60,449 bases of DNA from an uncultured Muribaculum sp. (GCA_910578835.1 CAJTSK010000015.1:1-60449); one strand, 5' to 3'; counted from the stretch's first letter, positions 33,506-42,413 are shown. Program-made: numbers and translations. The notes: generated by a model from the sequence alone, not told the origin.

Positions 33506-35143
33506 TTACCGGATTCCAAAACCAGAAAAACCAATCTCATTAGAAAAATCATAGTCAAATAACGATTTGGCTATTTCGAATCGATGGTCTCGTTTATTAT
33601 TACGTTGCACCGCTATAATGTCTGTAACAATCCTATCAATCTCTTTTACGTCCCTATTATGGTAGGCTGCAATAAGTTTTGAGCCAAGTTCAGACGGGAT
33701 ACTTGCAATCAGTGGGATTCTAATTTTTTTGATACTTTGGCTTTGCCACCGAGGGAGTCCACCATTCATCTTGTTGGAAATACTTTCAATTTGGCTTCTG
33801 ACAAATTTACTCATAAGTATGGCAGCTAATAATTCAAGTTCGCATAGATTATTTCCTGTGATATAATAGATGTTGTGTGCAGGATAAAAGGAGCCATAAT
33901 CTATAAAAACTACGTTATTGCCAGATAGGTCGGGTAATAGTATTTTAGGCTGTTTTAATAACTGTGGCTTTATTTTATCAATCAGAGAATACCAGACACG
34001 TCCATTATTCTTAACGATATGTCTTCTTTCGAGGATTTGTTTATGGCTTTCAAGATATTGCTTTGCTTTCGGATATTTATTTAAATCTATGATTTTACCA
34101 GTTGAATCATACGGATTTAAAATATATAACCCCTTAGGACTAAATTTATTGCCGCTTAAATCCTTTGCATTTACCAATGGGATTAATAACTCATGTTCAA
34201 CTATATCTTTAAGACTTGTGGAGATATATAATTTGTCTGCACCGGTGGCAACACCAATGCCTACCTTAAAGCCTTGGCTTTCTATAGGATATAAACCGTT
34301 AATATCTTCTTTTACAAACAAATTATTCCAATCATCAAAATTGCTGATATGTTCCGTAACGTTTGGTAAAGGCAAATTCAAATCTTTCAAATTATCAATA
34401 GTGACGATTTTAATATTATTGTCACTTGTGGTATTTGAAATGAGAGTAATTGATGGATATGCCAAGACCGCCTCTTTAAAGGCATCTAAATTTTCAACAT
34501 CGATTATGTATTCCAGCCTGTAAGAGGAAGAAATTAATGCACGAAGTTTTTTGCCATATTCGTTTTTAAGCCATCTATTTGAGCAAATAAAGCAATGCCG
34601 CCCTTTTTCAGAAAGATTATTCAGGCTGTGTTCATAAAAAAGAATATATAAATCACATCTATAGTGAAATGTTGAAAATTGAGCCTTATATAAATCTCTT
34701 ATATCCCGTGGGATGTTTTCATATCTTATATAGGGAGGATTTCCAACTATATAATCAAATTTAGTGTCCCACTTTGAAAATAAGAAATCTTCATTTTTAA
34801 GATTCAAAGGAACATAATCAGGCATTGCTAATTTCAGTATCTCAATACATTTATTGTATTTGCTTTCATCAATTTCACAGCCATAGATGTTTTGAGACAT
34901 TGCTGTTGAGGCGTCAAAATCAAATTTTTCAGCAGAGAGAATAAGTCGGCGTTGAATTTCGGTTAAAAAATCACCGTAACCGAAGCTTGGTTCAAGAAGT
35001 TTACATGAAGAAAGATTCTTGTCTGGTGTATACCCTATTAAGTCAAGCATAAAACTGACAATCCATGGAGATGTAAAAACATCGCCATGGGAAACACCAC
35101 AACGCCTTACGCCATATAAGCTATTTGTTAAATTCGCTTGCAC
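33506..35143 (-). CDS. type II N6-adenine DNA methyltransferase of a PaeR7I/XhoI-like system
   Basis: 545 residues. Motif I (LLEPSFGYGDFL) and the catalytic motif IV NPPYIRYENIP identify a gamma-class N6-adenine methyltransferase; the large C-terminal half holds the target-recognition domain. The start is a GTG at 35143, lying inside the end of the endonuclease gene (23-bp overlap), so translation is probably coupled. It should protect the site cut by its partner, CTCGAG if it follows the PaeR7I family. Codon use and base composition are far more AT-rich than in the flanking genes, a sign of recent transfer. Confidence 0.88.
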   Translation of the reverse strand: MQANLTNSLYGVRRCGVSHGDVFTSPWIVSFMLDLIGYTPDKNLSSCKLLEPSFGYGDFLTEIQRRLILSAEKFDFDASTAMSQNIYGCEIDESKYNKCIEILKLAMPDYVPLNLKNEDFLFSKWDTKFDYIVGNPPYIRYENIPRDIRDLYKAQFSTFHYRCDLYILFYEHSLNNLSEKGRHCFICSNRWLKNEYGKKLRALISSSYRLEYIIDVENLDAFKEAVLAYPSITLISNTTSDNNIKIVTIDNLKDLNLPLPNVTEHISNFDDWNNLFVKEDINGLYPIESQGFKVGIGVATGADKLYISTSLKDIVEHELLIPLVNAKDLSGNKFSPKGLYILNPYDSTGKIIDLNKYPKAKQYLESHKQILERRHIVKNNGRVWYSLIDKIKPQLLKQPKILLPDLSGNNVVFIDYGSFYPAHNIYYITGNNLCELELLAAILMSKFVRSQIESISNKMNGGLPRWQSQSIKKIRIPLIASIPSELGSKLIAAYHNRDVKEIDRIVTDIIAVQRNNKRDHRFEIAKSLFDYDFSNEIGFSGFGIR

Positions 35144-35828
35144 AACCGATTAAATATCCTTTTAGAGAGTCGATAAAATGAGTTAAAGATAGCTTTTCAG
35201 TCGCATCGCAATATGTCTTTGCATCCTTAGTTCGAATAAGGCATGCTGAGGTATATAGTCTCTCTGTCATCAGTTTCTCGCAAAGAATTTTATAACGATC
35301 GATATATGATGCATTTTCAAATTCACGTAGCACGGGAAAATGATTGGTATGGTTTCTCACGGGAATAGTTGATCTTTCATCATCGCCAATCAGCATTAAG
35401 TAACCAACCCATGGCGTACCGAACGTTGGAAATTCTTGCTCCCGATACGCAGTCCAAAAATCAGTAGCATTTCCAAGGGCTTCTTCTGTGCGATTGTTGA
35501 AATTGTTCCCATAAGAGCCCACTTGAGATTTTAGCTCAATTATAACAAGAAGTTTTCCCGAGGGACTAATTATAATAAAATCCCAATCTTTTGATGAACG
35601 GAAAAATCCAGGCACATAATTATTTTTGTCGTAGATGCACTCTGGAGGGACTCCAACAGACATGCACGCGTCTCTCAATAATACAAGAAAACCATCTAAT
35701 TGTTTCCCGCCAACAACAGCACCCCTATTGGACGAATCAGAACTGCGTTTTTGTTGCTCGTTCTTTGTCTCCCAAAAAAAATCTATTGCTTTGGCTGTGC
35801 TTGCGCTTAGATTGAATGATTTGTTCAT
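35121..35828 (-). CDS. PaeR7I/XhoI-family type II restriction endonuclease
   Basis: 235 residues when started at 35828 (MNKSFNLSASTAKAIDFFW); an open extension of 20 codons upstream crosses the promoter. The PD-(D/E)xK core is visible as SKDWDFIIIS, then LLVIIELKSQVGS. The GGKQLDGF segment and the C-terminal SLKGYLIGC fit the PaeR7I family, which cuts CTCGAG. The promoter has both boxes and a -7 box 5 bp before the ATG, so the mRNA may be leaderless. The nuclease gene precedes the methylase gene in one AT-rich operon directly downstream of tRNA-Leu. Confidence 0.88.
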   Translation of the reverse strand: MNKSFNLSASTAKAIDFFWETKNEQQKRSSDSSNRGAVVGGKQLDGFLVLLRDACMSVGVPPECIYDKNNYVPGFFRSSKDWDFIIISPSGKLLVIIELKSQVGSYGNNFNNRTEEALGNATDFWTAYREQEFPTFGTPWVGYLMLIGDDERSTIPVRNHTNHFPVLREFENASYIDRYKILCEKLMTERLYTSACLIRTKDAKTYCDATEKLSLTHFIDSLKGYLIGCASEFNK

Positions 35829-35833
35829 AAATT

Positions 35834-35865
35834 CAAAGGTATAAATAAATTTAGACTTACGCAAA
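35834..35865 (-). promoter_or_regulatory. promoter of the restriction-modification operon
   Basis: TTTG (35862-35865), an exact 20-bp spacer, then TACCTTTG (35834-35841). The ATG follows after five bases. Confidence 0.7.
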
Positions 35866-35936
35866 CCAAGAACCAATTCCTGAAACAAAGTGTTTGAGCT
35901 TATCTATAAGCAGACCAATAGGTTGCTAAATCATGT

Positions 35937-35971
35937 AAAAAGAAAAGAGGACTCTCTACACGAGAATCCTC
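35937..35971 (-). terminator. intrinsic terminator of the tRNA-Leu gene
   Basis: A 10-bp stem with one G-U pair (35947-35956 with 35962-35971) and a 5-nt loop, followed on the minus strand by TTTTCTTTTT (35937-35946). It lies 7 bp past the tRNA 3' end. Confidence 0.85.
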
Positions 35972-35978
35972 AGTTCTG

Positions 35979-36060
35979 TACCCAGACCCGGGATCGAACC
36001 GGGATGGATTGCTCCACTGGTGTTTGAGACCAGCGCGTCTACCGATTCCGCCATCTGGGC
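35979..36060 (-). tRNA. tRNA-Leu (anticodon CAA)
   Basis: 82 nt. The acceptor stem GCCCAGA pairs with TCTGGGT (first pair G-U). The D arm GCGGAATCGGTAGACGC is present. The anticodon stem CTGGT/ACCAG encloses CTCAAAC, giving anticodon CAA for UUG codons. A long variable arm (class II tRNA) and a T arm CCGGTTCGATCCCGG follow, with discriminator A. CCA is not encoded, so it is added after transcription. Confidence 0.96.
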
Positions 36061-36073
36061 ATTTTTGCGGTCA

Positions 36074-36105
36074 CAAAGGTAGGGATTTTTTCTGTGATAT
36101 GCAAA
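36074..36105 (-). promoter_or_regulatory. promoter of tRNA-Leu
   Basis: TTTG (36102-36105), a 20-bp spacer, then TACCTTTG (36074-36081), 13 bp before the mature 5' end. Confidence 0.7.
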
Positions 36106-36271
36106 TATTTATAGCGAAATTGCAAAATATTGATTTTTAATTAAATTTTTTGAAAATAGTTACATAAATATTTGCCGGGCGGTAGTGTTTTGATTACATT
36201 TGAGCGCAAATGTAATCATTGTGCATTAGTTACTGACTATTTATAACTATAACCAATACAAAAAATTACGC

Positions 36272-38065
36272 ATGAAAAAGTATTTAGTAGTAGCATTTAT
36301 CATGGTTTGCGCGTGGGGAAGCGGGCGAGCAAATTTAGCTTATGTGAATTATGCTAATGGAAAATACACATTTAACGTGGTGCTTGACGCGAGTGACAAG
36401 AACAAGTCAGTGACTTTGGAACTCTCAATGTATGAGGATTTCAGCCGTATAAGGACCGCCGAGATAAAGGCAAGTGACCCTAATGCCGGCGAAAACCGCT
36501 CAATATCCATCTCTGAGACAGCCGCTGATGAGGGTGATTATTATTGGCGCATGAGAGTCCACTCTTCCGAGAATAAATATAGCTGGATATATCCTCTCCA
36601 GAGTGAGATGAACCCAATCCGCTTTACCAAGAAGCCTGCCGAATATGTCATAAAGAAGGATGAATCGGTATTTGACCAGGCAAGCTTCGATGACGGCACC
36701 AAGCTTAACCTGTCATCTGTGTGGCTGCGTTGTCACCTGCTTGGCAATCATACCTATATATGCGTGGATAAATCCGTCTACGGTGACTATAAGCGTCAGA
36801 TTACATATAATCACGGCTTTTTCGTGAAAGATGGTGTGATATATCTGTGTCGCGGAAGTTTGCGCGCGGCAGGATGGGACTCTGACGCTTCACGTGTGTG
36901 GCTGCTGCGGTATGACCTTGCCACCGGCGCTGAGTTGCCGATGCTCTGGGTGTATGCCCCCGGAGGCGTTGACTATCCTTATCACCAGATGATGCCGTGG
37001 GTGCGTGTGGATGACGACGGCACGCCATATTTTACCTCCTATGCCTATGGAAACAAGGCTACACTATATGCCATAGACCTTGACGATATTACATCTGACG
37101 CTCATTCAGTCACTGCAAAAGAGATAGTGACAGTGACGATGAAAAATGGTATCATGCCTGAATATATCACCGTAAAGGGGAGCATAAACAGCGGCACATT
37201 TGAGATGTGGGGCGCCACTGACAATGATGCGGCGAATATTTACGACGCAAATCTGTCGTGGCAGGTCGTGAGATGGAAAGTATCGGAAAGCGGAAGTGAG
37301 GAAGAGGTGTCTGACATAAAGACCCTCGGATTTGTCACTGAATCCAAGAAAGCTGACTCTTACAGCATGATGGTATATCCTATTGGTGACGACTATTTTT
37401 ACATGCACGGATATTACCTTGCCGAATATGAATCCCTGTCGCCTTCGCTCTATCGCTTTAATTCGGGCGCGACGTGTGAACTGCTTGACCACTATCTTCC
37501 CGACGGGGATTATCCGGTTATTGTCACGCCTAAAATGGGTGGAGTGGCAATACCTGTGGTCGAAGACAAGCAGTTGCTTGTCTATGGGGTGAATGCTCAA
37601 GGACGGGCAACGGCATCTGCGGCGCAGATATCATATGTCCCGTCGCTCACCGGTGATTTCACCGACCATGTTCCTCTGTGGCAACTTGGCGGCGCAACCG
37701 GATTTTCTGAAAACCTTATCCAGGGTGTGGATGCCAAATATTTCCCTGACGAGACCGAACACACCGGAGGAATACTGGTGGTTTATTTCGGCAATGGCGC
37801 TCTCGGGGTATATCGCGTCGACGTGACGTCGCCCACTGTGTCGGTCGATGCAATTGCTGTCTCCCCGATTACGGTAAGCTACGACGGGGCTTCGGTCATT
37901 GTCAACAGGAAAGTAGCCGGGTTGTCGCTCTACGACATGCAGGGGCGTCGTGTCGCTTCAGTGAGTGGTGAAAGTGACCGCCTGATTACAGGAAGTTTGT
38001 CAAAAGGAGTATATATAGTGAATGCCGACAATAATCAACTTAATTTAAAATTAATCGTGAACTGA
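36272..38065 (+). CDS. secreted protein with type IX secretion C-terminal sorting domain
   Basis: 597 residues. The signal peptide (about 1-20) is followed by a region of about 100 residues resembling a fibronectin-like domain (TFNVVLDASDKNKSVTLELS; YYWRMRVHSS). A long beta-propeller-like body follows, with repeated strand patterns. The last 80 residues (GLSLYDMQGRRVASVSG, then LSKGVYIVNADNN and LKLIVN) form a type A T9SS sorting domain, so it should pass the outer membrane through the PorU/GldK-N machinery. The cargo function is unknown. It is a single gene ending in the nested terminator at 38094-38143. Confidence 0.75.
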   Translation: MKKYLVVAFIMVCAWGSGRANLAYVNYANGKYTFNVVLDASDKNKSVTLELSMYEDFSRIRTAEIKASDPNAGENRSISISETAADEGDYYWRMRVHSSENKYSWIYPLQSEMNPIRFTKKPAEYVIKKDESVFDQASFDDGTKLNLSSVWLRCHLLGNHTYICVDKSVYGDYKRQITYNHGFFVKDGVIYLCRGSLRAAGWDSDASRVWLLRYDLATGAELPMLWVYAPGGVDYPYHQMMPWVRVDDDGTPYFTSYAYGNKATLYAIDLDDITSDAHSVTAKEIVTVTMKNGIMPEYITVKGSINSGTFEMWGATDNDAANIYDANLSWQVVRWKVSESGSEEEVSDIKTLGFVTESKKADSYSMMVYPIGDDYFYMHGYYLAEYESLSPSLYRFNSGATCELLDHYLPDGDYPVIVTPKMGGVAIPVVEDKQLLVYGVNAQGRATASAAQISYVPSLTGDFTDHVPLWQLGGATGFSENLIQGVDAKYFPDETEHTGGILVVYFGNGALGVYRVDVTSPTVSVDAIAVSPITVSYDGASVIVNRKVAGLSLYDMQGRRVASVSGESDRLITGSLSKGVYIVNADNNQLNLKLIVN

Positions 38066-38093
38066 CCCATATAGTGTAATAATTATCAGTTTT

Positions 38094-38143
38094 CGACAGC
38101 CGTGTCGCTTCCTGATTGACATCAGGAGCCATGGCTGTCGTTG
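38094..38143 (+). terminator. nested-stem terminator after the T9SS cargo gene
   Basis: The outer stem CGACAGCC (38094-38101) pairs with GGCTGTCG (38133-38140), with a T-rich tail. An inner stem TCCTGAT (38110-38116) pairs with ATCAGGA (38121-38127). Confidence 0.75.
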
Positions 38144-38220
38144 TTATTTGGCATGGAAATGTGTTTTATAGCACATTTTTAACGATAATGTGCCATAGGT
38201 TAAGGATGTGTTAAATTGTG

Positions 38221-38249
38221 TTGTTGAAGCAAATCTTTTATTATATTTG
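38221..38249 (+). promoter_or_regulatory. promoter of the 2-oxoacid oxidoreductase operon
   Basis: TTG (38221-38223), an 18-bp spacer, then TATATTTG (38242-38249). The ferredoxin ATG is 35 bp downstream. Confidence 0.55.
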
Positions 38250-38283
38250 CCATGAGTTTTACAATAACTAACACATTTTCAAC

Positions 38284-38514
38284 ATGGCAAAAGTCCAAGG
38301 CGCAGTAACAATAAACGAAGAGCGGTGTAAGGGATGCGACCTGTGTGCAGTCGCTTGTCCTACCGGAGTGCTGTCACTTCAGCCCAAGGAGGTCAATGAC
38401 CGAGGCTATCATTTCGCATATACCGAAAACCCCGAAGCATGCATAGGCTGTGCAAGTTGCGCCGTCGTGTGTCCTGATGCCTGTATAGAAGTATACAGGG
38501 TGGTGGAAAAGTGA
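38284..38514 (+). CDS. 2[4Fe-4S] ferredoxin subunit of 2-oxoacid:ferredoxin oxidoreductase
   Basis: 76 residues with two complete cluster motifs, CKGCDLCAVACP and CIGCASCAVVCP. This is the delta (KorD/VorD-like) subunit that passes electrons from the TPP subunit to soluble ferredoxin. It is the first gene of a four-gene operon with alpha, beta and gamma subunits, 33 bp before the alpha gene. Confidence 0.93.
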   Translation: MAKVQGAVTINEERCKGCDLCAVACPTGVLSLQPKEVNDRGYHFAYTENPEACIGCASCAVVCPDACIEVYRVVEK

Positions 38515-38547
38515 TTCTCCGCTTATATTAATTACATTGCTGCTATT

Positions 38548-39639
38548 ATGAAAGAAGAAGTGAAATTGATGAAAGGCAATGAGGCTATAGCTCATGCCGC
38601 AATACGATATGGAGCCGACGGCTATTTCGGCTATCCCATTACCCCTCAGAGCGAGATTCTGGAGACCTTGGAGGAGCTGATGCCTTGGGACACTACCGGC
38701 ATGGTGGTGCTTCAGGCTGAAAGTGAAATTGCCGCCATCAACATGGTTTACGGCGGTGCGGCATGTGGCAAGGCTGTGTTTACATCATCGTCGTCGCCCG
38801 GTGTCAGCCTCAAGCAGGAGGGCATAAGCTACATTGCGGCAGGCGAGCTTCCTGCGCTTATCATCAATGTGATGCGCGGTGGTCCCGGTCTTGGTACTAT
38901 CCAGCCTTCGCAGGCCGACTATTTCCAGACCACCAAGGGAGGCGGTCACGGTGACTACCGGCTTATAACCCTCGCTCCCTCGTCGGTGCAGGAGATGGCT
39001 GACTTCGTGGGTCTTGGCTTTGACCTTGCCTTTAAATACCGCACTCCGGCTATTATCCTTGCCGACGGTATAGTAGGACAGATGATGGAGAAGGTGGTGC
39101 TCCCCGAGCAGCGTCCGCGACGTACAGCAGAGGAGATTTCGCGTCAATGCCCCTGGGCGGTCACCGGAAAACCCTCGACCCGCGAGCGTAATATTATGAC
39201 CACACTCGAACTCGAACCTGCCGCGATGGAGGTGATTAATCACCGCTTGCAGGAAAAGTATAAAATGATAGAGGAAAACGAAGTCCGTTTTCAGACCTAC
39301 GATATCGACGATGCCGAATATCTTGTCGTGGCGTTTGGCTCCATAGCCCGTATATGCCAGAAAGCGGTCGAAGTCGCACGAGCCAATGGCGTTAAGGTAG
39401 GTCTCATCCGGCCTATTACCCTGTGGCCTTTCCCGACCGATGAAATCGAGCGTCTTTCCGCCCGCATGAAAGGAATACTCGTGGTGGAAATCAATGCCGG
39501 TCAGATGATAGAGGATGTGCGTCTTGCCTGCCACGACAATATACCGGTATATCATTTCGGACGTCTGGGAGGCATCGTGCCCAACCCGCAGGAAGTGCTC
39601 GACGCGTTTTTCAATCATTTCCCTGAGGCTAATTCCTGA
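38548..39639 (+). CDS. vorB: 2-oxoacid:ferredoxin oxidoreductase alpha subunit (VorB/KorA type)
   Basis: 363 residues. The start KLMKGNEAIAHAAIRYGADGYFGYPITPQSEI is the pyrimidine-binding domain signature of the KorA/VorB alpha subunit. SSPGVSLKQEGISYIAAGELPALIINVMRGGPGLGTIQPSQADY is strongly conserved in this group, and the transketolase-C-like domain (YLVVAFGSIARICQKAVEVA) follows. The enzyme makes or uses acyl-CoA from 2-oxoacids (2-oxoglutarate or branched-chain 2-oxoacids) with CoA and ferredoxin. Sequence alone does not fix the substrate. Confidence 0.92.
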   Translation: MKEEVKLMKGNEAIAHAAIRYGADGYFGYPITPQSEILETLEELMPWDTTGMVVLQAESEIAAINMVYGGAACGKAVFTSSSSPGVSLKQEGISYIAAGELPALIINVMRGGPGLGTIQPSQADYFQTTKGGGHGDYRLITLAPSSVQEMADFVGLGFDLAFKYRTPAIILADGIVGQMMEKVVLPEQRPRRTAEEISRQCPWAVTGKPSTRERNIMTTLELEPAAMEVINHRLQEKYKMIEENEVRFQTYDIDDAEYLVVAFGSIARICQKAVEVARANGVKVGLIRPITLWPFPTDEIERLSARMKGILVVEINAGQMIEDVRLACHDNIPVYHFGRLGGIVPNPQEVLDAFFNHFPEANS

Positions 39640-39659
39640 TTGTATCACCGCTTTAATTG

Positions 39660-40436
39660 ATGACAATGGATTTTAAAGATATTATCAAACCTGAAAATAA
39701 GGTATATTCACGCCCCAGGCTGATGACCGAAAACACCATGCACTATTGTCCCGGCTGTAGCCACGGTGTGGTTCACAAGCTTGTGGCTGAAGTGGTTGAC
39801 GAGCTTGGACTTGAAGACAAGACAATAGGCGTGGCACCCGTAGGGTGTGCCGTATTTGCCTATAATTATATAGATATTGACTGGATTGAGGCAGCCCATG
39901 GAAGGGCACCGGCTATCGCCACTGCCGTGAAGCGCCTGCAGCCCGACAAGATGGTGTTTACCTATCAGGGCGACGGTGACCTTGCCGCGATAGGCACATG
40001 CGAGTCTATCCACGCGGCAAACCGCGGCGAGAATATCGTGATAATATTTATCAACAATGGTATATATGGCATGACAGGCGGTCAGATGGCGCCTACTACC
40101 CTTGAGGGCATGAAGACCTCCACCACTCCATATGGACGAAGGGTCGACCTTAACGGATATCCGCTTAAAATCAGCCCGATATTCGCGATGCTTGACGGCA
40201 CATGCTATGTGACACGCCAGTCGGTACACACTCCTGCCAATGTGCGTAAGGCAAAAGCCGCCTTAAAGCAGGCGTTTGTCAACTCTATGGAAGGTCGTGG
40301 CACCTCAGTGGTGGAAATCGTGAGCACCTGTAACTCAGGATGGAAGATGTCGCCTGCCGACTCCAATAAGTGGATGGAAGAAAACATGCTTGCCCAATAT
40401 CCTCTGGGTGATATTAAAAACACTGTTAAGCAATGA
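39660..40436 (+). CDS. 2-oxoacid:ferredoxin oxidoreductase beta subunit (TPP-binding)
   Basis: 258 residues. MHYCPGCSHGVVHKL holds the conserved cysteine pair near the [4Fe-4S]/TPP site, and the TPP-magnesium motif GDGDLAAIGTCESIHAANRGENIVIIFINN is complete. I placed the start at the ATG at 39660, with 39666 as an alternative; a TTG one codon earlier is also open. It shares ATGA with the gamma gene. It carries the thiamine diphosphate that decarboxylates the 2-oxoacid. Confidence 0.93.
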   Translation: MTMDFKDIIKPENKVYSRPRLMTENTMHYCPGCSHGVVHKLVAEVVDELGLEDKTIGVAPVGCAVFAYNYIDIDWIEAAHGRAPAIATAVKRLQPDKMVFTYQGDGDLAAIGTCESIHAANRGENIVIIFINNGIYGMTGGQMAPTTLEGMKTSTTPYGRRVDLNGYPLKISPIFAMLDGTCYVTRQSVHTPANVRKAKAALKQAFVNSMEGRGTSVVEIVSTCNSGWKMSPADSNKWMEENMLAQYPLGDIKNTVKQ

Positions 40437-40969
40437 AAGAAGAAATCATTATAGCCGGTTTCGGCGGTCAGGGCGTGTTGTCAATGGGCAAGATACTTGC
40501 TTACGCCGCTCTCATGGATGACCTTGAGGTGACATGGATGCCCGCATACGGACCCGAACAGCGTGGCGGTACAGCCAACGTGACTGTCATACTTAGCGAT
40601 GCGCCTATCAGCTCTCCTGTGCTCGACAGCTACGACATCGCCGTAGTGCTTAATCAGCAAAGCCTTGACAAGTTTGAAGACAAGATAAAGCCGGGCGGCA
40701 TGCTCATTTACGACTCTTACGGCATTCACCGTGCGCCCCGTCGTAAAGATATAGAGGTTCACGAGGTGAAAGCCATGGACGCGTCGCTTGAGATGGGAAA
40801 TGCCAAGACCTACAACATGGTTGTGCTCGGCGCATTGCTCGGACTGCGTGAAATGGTTCCTATGGATGCCGTGATACGCGGCTTGAAGAAGACCCTCCCG
40901 GAGCGTCATCATCATCTCATACCCCTCAACCAGGATGCCATCCTTAAGGGGAAGTCGCTTGTAGGCTGA
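40433..40969 (+). CDS. 2-oxoacid:ferredoxin oxidoreductase gamma subunit
   Basis: 178 residues. IIIAGFGGQGVLSMGKILAYAA is the gamma/KorC signature, followed by WMPAYGPEQRGGTANVTVILSD. It completes the four-subunit enzyme and overlaps the beta gene by 4 bp. Its 3' end overlaps, on the opposite strand, the last 26 bp of a short lipoprotein-like gene. Confidence 0.93.
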   Translation: MKEEIIIAGFGGQGVLSMGKILAYAALMDDLEVTWMPAYGPEQRGGTANVTVILSDAPISSPVLDSYDIAVVLNQQSLDKFEDKIKPGGMLIYDSYGIHRAPRRKDIEVHEVKAMDASLEMGNAKTYNMVVLGALLGLREMVPMDAVIRGLKKTLPERHHHLIPLNQDAILKGKSLVG

Positions 40970-41192
40970 TATTGTATTCCCGAGCCTTGATATTCATCTT
41001 GGCATAGGGATGGATATTAGGGGTCATGCCCGGAGTCACGGCATCGCGACATTCCGGCCAGTCATATTCTACCTCTGTAGGCTCGATTGGAGTCTCCGGC
41101 ATCCACAGGGGCTTGTGTTCACAGGCGGTGGTTGCAATCAGGGCGAGCGTCATGGGAGCGATATGCGATAATATGTATCCATGCCATCTCAT
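40944..41192 (-). pseudogene. short lipoprotein resembling a truncated DUF5119 protein
   Basis: 82 residues. The lipoprotein signal ends at ALIATTAC, followed directly by EHKPLW, like the CEHK start of DUF5119 lipoproteins found beside DUF3575 genes in Bacteroidales fimbrial loci. Those proteins are about 300 residues long. Here the frame runs into the antisense of the gamma-subunit gene and stops after 82, so it is probably a truncated copy. It overlaps the DUF3575 gene by 4 bp and is co-transcribed with it. It could still make a small secreted lipoprotein. Confidence 0.5.
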
Positions 41193-41830
41193 CTTGCCTT
41201 GATTTTAGACGGATTGACATTGCCTTTGCCAATCAGCCATACAAATGATACTTCGCAACGGGTCGGACCGATGTAATTGGTGTGGCGCGTAGACTCCCAC
41301 ACATACCGGTCACATATGGGGCGATATGTGTAGCGTGTACCTCCGGCATATCCTACGCCGATTGTGAAATCGATTGAGATTCGGCTCCCTACAGGAAGTG
41401 TGTAGCCGTAGGCGATGCCTCCGCCCGCGCTCCACTTGGGTGCCATGTATCCTTTGCCGCCAAATTCAAAATCGTAGGTAAACATCTGTCCGTATAATCC
41501 TAAATGATGCCCTTCAAGGCGGTTTTTGTTACCCCGGTTGCCGAGATACACGCGGGCTTCGGCGGAGCCGCCGTAGGTGCGCCAATAGCGATGACGCGCG
41601 TCGTCTGACCACCACGCGTAGCTCCATGACACATCTATCGCCCACCGGTTGCCTATCGGTACGGTGATTCCGACGTTAGGGATGAGAGCCACGTCAGATA
41701 GCATGTTGCTGCGCAATGCGACAGGAGGGACACAACATTCGATGCAGCCCTCGCTTGACGGTTGAGGATTGCTTGCGTCGGAGGTGACGCGGATGATTAT
41801 AAATAGTATCAGCCATATGTAACGTTTCAT
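41189..41830 (-). CDS. DUF3575 domain protein, outer-membrane beta-barrel type
   Basis: 213 residues when started at 41830, just before the signal peptide MKRYIWLILFIIIRVTSDAS; the longer open frame reaches into repeat copy 3 and is not credible. The body has LRSNMLSDVALIPNVGITVPIGNRWAIDVSWSYAWW and LGLYGQMFTYDFEFGGKGY, the DUF3575 pattern, and is rich in Gly and aromatic residues. DUF3575 proteins accompany fimbriae-like lipoproteins in Bacteroidales; their function is not established. Copy 3 of the repeat begins 59 bp upstream of the start, so its promoter may have been disturbed or supplied by the element. Confidence 0.75.
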   Translation of the reverse strand: MKRYIWLILFIIIRVTSDASNPQPSSEGCIECCVPPVALRSNMLSDVALIPNVGITVPIGNRWAIDVSWSYAWWSDDARHRYWRTYGGSAEARVYLGNRGNKNRLEGHHLGLYGQMFTYDFEFGGKGYMAPKWSAGGGIAYGYTLPVGSRISIDFTIGVGYAGGTRYTYRPICDRYVWESTRHTNYIGPTRCEVSFVWLIGKGNVNPSKIKAR

Positions 41831-41889
41831 TGTCCCTCGTGTTTTTATAATAAAACATCTTACGATGGCGTAAGGTTGTGTTAACCTAA

Positions 41890-42237
41890 GAGCTTGTTTA
41901 ATAATAAAAGTTGCTGTCAGGGTCGTATAGCTTGAGACGATTTTCAACATGTGACGAAGGAGTGTACTTTATGTACACGACTGAGGAACAGGCTGAAAAG
42001 CGACCAAGATATACGAGACTAAAGGTAACTTTATAATCACTCAACCTCTTGATGACCTTTGAAACAAATGTAAAAATATGTCAACGATATGAAACAAATT
42101 ACCTCCCGTCGGTCATTCGCCGGCATCTTTCCGCCTGCTCTTCGGTCGTTATGGAATCCCATAACTCCCTCATCACAAACAAAAATCTGCTCGACGAATG
42201 ACCGCCCTGACAGTAACATTTATTATTAAACAAGCTC
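41890..42237 (+). mobile_element. 348-bp MITE-like element, copy 3
   Basis: Same length and orientation as copies 1 and 2. The right flank is TTA (42238-42240), but the left flank is TAA (41887-41889), so the target duplication is imperfect here. The terminal repeats pair T41915 with A42212 where copy 1 pairs C5293 with G5590, a compensatory change. Inside the left arm, A41946 and T41994 replace the G and C of copies 1 and 2, again keeping the pair. It lies between the divergent DUF3575 and SGNH esterase genes. Confidence 0.8.
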
Positions 42238-42382
42238 TTAATTATGCTTGACAGGTGAACATTGTAATCGGCGTGGCGTTTTACAAGCAGAAGGTATTTT
42301 TCTGACGTTAATAAAAAGTCATAATGCATATTTATATGTCTATCCGCCTTCTGTGTCCGCATTCTTCGGAATGTCGGGCTCT

Positions 42383-42413
42383 TTTGTTATTTAGCATGAA
42401 AATCGTACCTTTG
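42383..42413 (+). promoter_or_regulatory. promoter of the SGNH esterase gene
   Basis: TTTG (42383-42386), a 19-bp spacer, then TACCTTTG (42406-42413). The ATG is 48 bp downstream. Confidence 0.65.
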
